A DNA stretch of 64,000 bases from NCBI GenBank assembly GCA_916610825.1, contig OU744453.1, positions 10,931,826 to 10,995,825 on the forward strand. Reading direction: 5' to 3'. Every line of letters begins with the position of its first letter. Within the stretch, counting starts at the first letter, position 1. Made by a program: the position numbers and the translations under genes. The DNA comes from Haliclystus octoradiatus (Eukaryota; Cnidaria; Staurozoa; Stauromedusae; Haliclystidae). The notes beneath the pieces are model-generated. The model saw only the letters and a program-made list of their open reading frames with translations, made no database searches and was not told where the DNA came from. Positions 60,801 to 64,000 of the stretch are shown here, one piece after another.

Positions 60801-62576
60801 TCGTCTAAATGTCTGGTTTTCTGTCAAGAAGTCTGGCAAGCTGTCTAGACGCATATTGTTTGAAAATTTCTGGTTTTTCGTCTAGACGTCTGGTTTCTCG
60901 TCTAGACACTTGGCAAGCTGTCTAGACGTCTTTTGTCTGAAAATTGTCTGGTTTTTCGACAAGACACTTGGCAAGCTGTCAAAACGCCTATTGTCTGAAA
61001 ATTTCTGGTTTTTCGTCTAGACGTCTGGTTTCTCGTCTAGACACTTGGCAAGCTGTCTAGACGTCTTTTGTCTGAAAATTGTCTGGTTTTTCGACAAGAC
61101 ACTTGGCAAACTGTCTAGACGCCTGTTGTCTGAAAATTTCTGGTTTTTCGTCTAGACGTCTGGTTTCTCGTCTAGACACTTGGCAAGCTGTCTAGACGCC
61201 TATTGTCTGAAAATTATCTGGTTTTTCATCTAAATGTCTGGTTTTCTGTCTTGAAGTCTGGCAAGCTGTCTAGACGCCTATTGTTTGAAAATTGTCTGGT
61301 TTTTCGTCTAGACGTCTGGTTTTCTGTGTAGACGTCTGGCAAGCTGTCTAGACGCCTATTGTTTGAAAACTGACTGCTTTTCCGTCTGGACGTCTGGTTT
61401 TCTGTCTAAACGTCTGGTTTTCATTCTAGACGTATGGTTTTCTGTCAGGACGTTTGTTTAGCTGTATACATGCCTATTGTCTGAAAAATGTCTGTTTTTC
61501 CGTCTAGACACTTGGCAAGCTGGTTAGACGCCTAATGTCTGAAAACTGTCTGGTTTTCCGTCTAGACACTTGGCAAGCTGTTTAGACGCCTAATGTCTGA
61601 AAACTGTCTGGTTTTCCGTCTAGACACTTGGCAACCTGTCTAAACGCCTATTGTCTGAAAACTGTCTGGTTTTCAGTCTAGACACTTGGCAAGCTGTCTA
61701 GACTCCTATTGTCTGAAAATTGTCTGGTTTTCCGTCTATACGTCTGGTTTTCTGTCTAGACGTCTGGCAAGCTGTCTAGACGCTTATTGTCTGACAATTG
61801 TCTGGTTTTCGTCTAAACGTCTTGTTTTCTGTCTAGGAGTCTGGCAAGCTGTCTAGACGCCTATTGTCTGAAAATTGTCTGTTTTTCGTCTAGAAGTCTT
61901 GTTTTCTGTCTAGACGTCTGGCTAGCTGTCTAGACGCTAATGGTCTGAAAATTGTCTGGTTTTCCGTCTATACGTCTGGTTTTCTTCCTAGACGTCCGGC
62001 AAGCTGTCTAGACGCCTATTGTTTGAAAACTCTCTGCTTTTCTGTCTGGATGTCTGGTTTTCTGTCTAGACGTCTGGCAAGCTGTCTAGGCGTCTTTTGT
62101 CTGAAAATTGTCTGGTTTTTCGTCTAGACGTCTGGTTTTCTGTCTAGACGCCTATTGTCTGAAAAATGTCTGGCTTTTCGTCTAGACACTTGGCAAGCTG
62201 TCTAGAAGCCTATTGTTTGAAAATTGTCTGGTTTTTCGTCTAAATGTCTGGTTTTCTGTCAAGAAGTCTGGCAAGCTGTCTAGACGCCTATTGTTTGAAA
62301 ATTTCTGGTTTTTCGTCTAGACGTCTGGTTTCTCGTCTAGACACTTGGCAAGCTGTCTGGACGTCTTTTGTCTGAAAATTGTCTGGTTTTTCGACAAGAC
62401 ACTTGGCAAGCTGTCTAGAAGCCTATTGTCTGAAAATTTCTGGTTTTTCGTCTAGACGTCTGGTTTCTCGTCTAGACACTTGGCAAGCTGTCTAGACGCC
62501 TATTGTCTGAAAATTATCTGGTTTTTCATCTAAATGTCTGGTTTTCTGTCTCGAAGTCTGGCAAGCTGTCTAGACG
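57839..62576 (+). repeat. Recent 2,369-bp segmental duplication within the satellite
   Basis: GACGTCAGGCATACTG recurs at 57839 and 60208. The private variant CTTAGCAATCTG (elsewhere CTTGGCAATCTG or CTTGGCAAGCTG) occurs at 57901 and 60270, again 2369 bp apart. The second copy continues differently after about 60.55 kb, so the borders given are outer limits only. Confidence 0.6.
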
Positions 62577-64000
62577 CCTATTGTTTGAAAATTGTCTGGT
62601 TTTTCGTCTAGGCGTCTGGTTTTCTGTGTAGACGTCTGCCAAGCTGTCTAGACGCCTATTGTTTGAAAACTGACTGCTTTTCCGTCTGGACGTCTGGTTT
62701 TCTGTCTAAACGTCTTGTTTTCATTCTAGACGTATGGTTTTCTGTCAGGACGTTTGTTTAGCTGTATACATGCCTATTGTCTGAAAACTGTCTGGTTTTC
62801 CGTCTAGACACTTGGCAAGCTGTTTAGACGCCTAATGTCTGAAAACTGTCTGGTTTTCCGTGTAGACACTTGGCAAGCTGTTTAGACGCCTAATGTCTGA
62901 AAACTGTCTGGTTTTCCGTCTAGACACTTGGCAACCTGTCTAGACGCCTATTGTCTGAAAACTGTCTGGTTTTCAGTCTAGACACTTGGCAAGCTGTCTA
63001 GACTCCTATTGTCTGAAAATTGTCTGGTTTTCCGTCTATACGTCTGGTTTTCTGTCTAGACGTCTGGGAAGCTGTCTAGACGCTTATTGTCTGACAATTG
63101 TCTGGTTTTCGTCTAAACGTCTTGTTTTCTGTCTAGGAGTCTGGCAAGCTGTCTAGACGCCTATTGTCTGAAAATTGTCTGTTTTTCGTCTAGAAGTCTT
63201 GTTTTCTGTCTAGACGTCTGGCTAGCTGTCTAGACGCTAATGGTCTGAAAATTGTCTGGTTTTCCGTCTATACGTCTGGTTTTCTTCCTAGACGTCCGGC
63301 AAGCTGTCTAGACGCCTATTGTTTGAAAACTCTCTGCTTTTCTGTCTGGATGTCTGGTTTTCTGTCTAGACGTCTGGCAAGCTGTCTAGGCGTCTTTTGT
63401 CTGAAAATTGTCTGGTTTTTCGTCTAGACGTCTGGTTTTCTGTCTAGACGCCTATTGTCTGAAAAATGTCTGGCTTTTCGTCTAGACACTTGGCAAGCTG
63501 TCTAGAAGCCTATTGTCTGAAAAATGTCTGGCTTTTCGTCTAGACGTCTGTTTTTCTGTCTAGACGTCTAGGTTTCTGTCTAGACGTCTGGCACAGCTGT
63601 CTAGACACCTATTGTCTTAAAATTGTCGTGTTTTTTGTCTAGACGTCTGGTCTTTCCTCTAGACGTCTGGCAAGCTGTCTAGACGCCTATTGTCTGAAAA
63701 TTGTCTGGTTTTCCTTGTATACGTCTTGTTTTCAGTCTAGACGTCTGGAAACCTGTCTAGACGCCTATTGTCTGAAAATTGTCTGGTTTTTTGTCTAGAC
63801 GTCTGGTCTTTCCTCTAGACGTCTGGCAAGCTGTCTAGACGCCTATTGTCTGAAAATTGTCTGGTTTTCCTTGTATACGTCTTGTTTTCAGTCTAGACGT
63901 CTGGAAACCTGTCTAGACGCCTATTGTCTGAAAATTGTCTGGTTTTTCGTCTTGACGTCAGGCATACTGTCTAGACGTCTTTTGTCTGAAAATTTTCTGG

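Larger units (their letters stand above)
20399..64000 (+). repeat. Giant hierarchical satellite of GTCTAGAC-containing ~20-bp subunits, at least 43.6 kb
   Basis: The basic subunit is about 20 bp: an 8-base variable part (GGTTTTCC, GGTTTTCT or GGCAAGCT) plus GTCTAGACGTCT or GTCTAGACGCCT. With an 18-bp variant (ATTGTCTGAAAATTGTCT) these build 58-bp and 78-bp units, for example CAAGCTGTCTAGACGCCTAT followed by TGTCTGAAAATTGTCTGG. GTCTAGAC and AGACGTCT are both perfect palindromes, so every subunit is rich in dyad symmetry and holds a CpG. The plus strand is strongly G+T-rich and A/C-poor. Similarity starts inside the Gypsy pol relic at about 20399. The first 600 bp are the most diverged, and homogeneity rises inward. 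The right boundary lies outside the window. Open frames inside it are short and follow the repeat period; I regard none as genes. Confidence 0.97.
37852..64000 (+). repeat. Mosaic higher-order region of the satellite
   Basis: The GTATACATG marker recurs at 37852, 40162, 43523, 44823, 50125, 51758, 53058, 55369, 61465 and 62765. The ancestral spacings 1300 and 2310 persist, but blocks of 3.4-6.1 kb intervene. Large segments repeat at other offsets: 8235 bp (43523, 44823 and 46012 match 51758, 53058 and 54247) and 9707 bp (51758, 53058 and 54247 match 61465, 62765 and 63954). Local tandem duplications of 1727 bp and 2369 bp are also present. The array has therefore expanded by repeated segmental duplication rather than by one uniform unit. 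Confidence 0.8.

Noticed and set aside
20399-64000. CRISPR array
   Set aside because: The repeats are contiguous degenerate subunits without unique spacers, there are no cas genes, and the surroundings are eukaryotic.

Overview
The window looks like nuclear DNA of an animal, probably an invertebrate. It is AT-rich and carries spliced exons with GT/AG borders, Ty3/Gypsy and BEL/Pao retroelements, a hAT-like DNA transposon remnant, foldback elements and two large satellites. No bacterial gene organisation is visible. I cannot name the species from sequence alone.

Layout. 1-3.6 kb: the one host gene I can support, a prokineticin/astakine-like secreted cysteine-rich peptide. Two exons (644-769 and 2826-3020) join in phase 0 and together give the ten-cysteine prokineticin pattern. 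The signal-peptide exon was not found and may lie left of the window. 3.6-6.2 kb: AT-rich DNA with a foldback element, an AT microsatellite and a short tandem duplication. 6.2-11.9 kb: a satellite of about 209-bp units. Its left edge is split by a 1,424-bp non-autonomous transposon (6325-7748) with 12-bp terminal inverted repeats and a perfect 8-bp target duplication. 11.9-13.4 kb: T-rich and unannotated sequence, then a short tandem repeat with telomere-like CCCTAA. 13.45-20.4 kb: nested dead retroelements. A BEL/Pao 5' end (LTR, primer site, gag start) is followed by a badly decayed plus-strand Gypsy element, then by a better preserved minus-strand Gypsy element with LTR, polypurine tract and most of pol.

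20.4-64 kb: a tandem array of at least 43.6 kb that runs off the right edge. It is built from roughly 20-bp subunits centred on the palindrome GTCTAGAC, grouped into 58/78-bp units and then into a higher-order repeat of about 4,930 bp. That repeat is rearranged by later deletions and duplications. The left edge of the array cuts into the minus-strand Gypsy pol. GTCTAGAC is also the classical Smad-binding element, so the locus holds on the order of a thousand perfect copies. A full CRE octamer, TGACGTCA, recurs in a fixed position in the higher-order units.

The retroelement ORFs are inactive relics. Apart from the prokineticin-like gene nothing appears to encode a host protein. The most notable items are that gene, with its unusually basic insert, and the hierarchical GTCTAGAC satellite.
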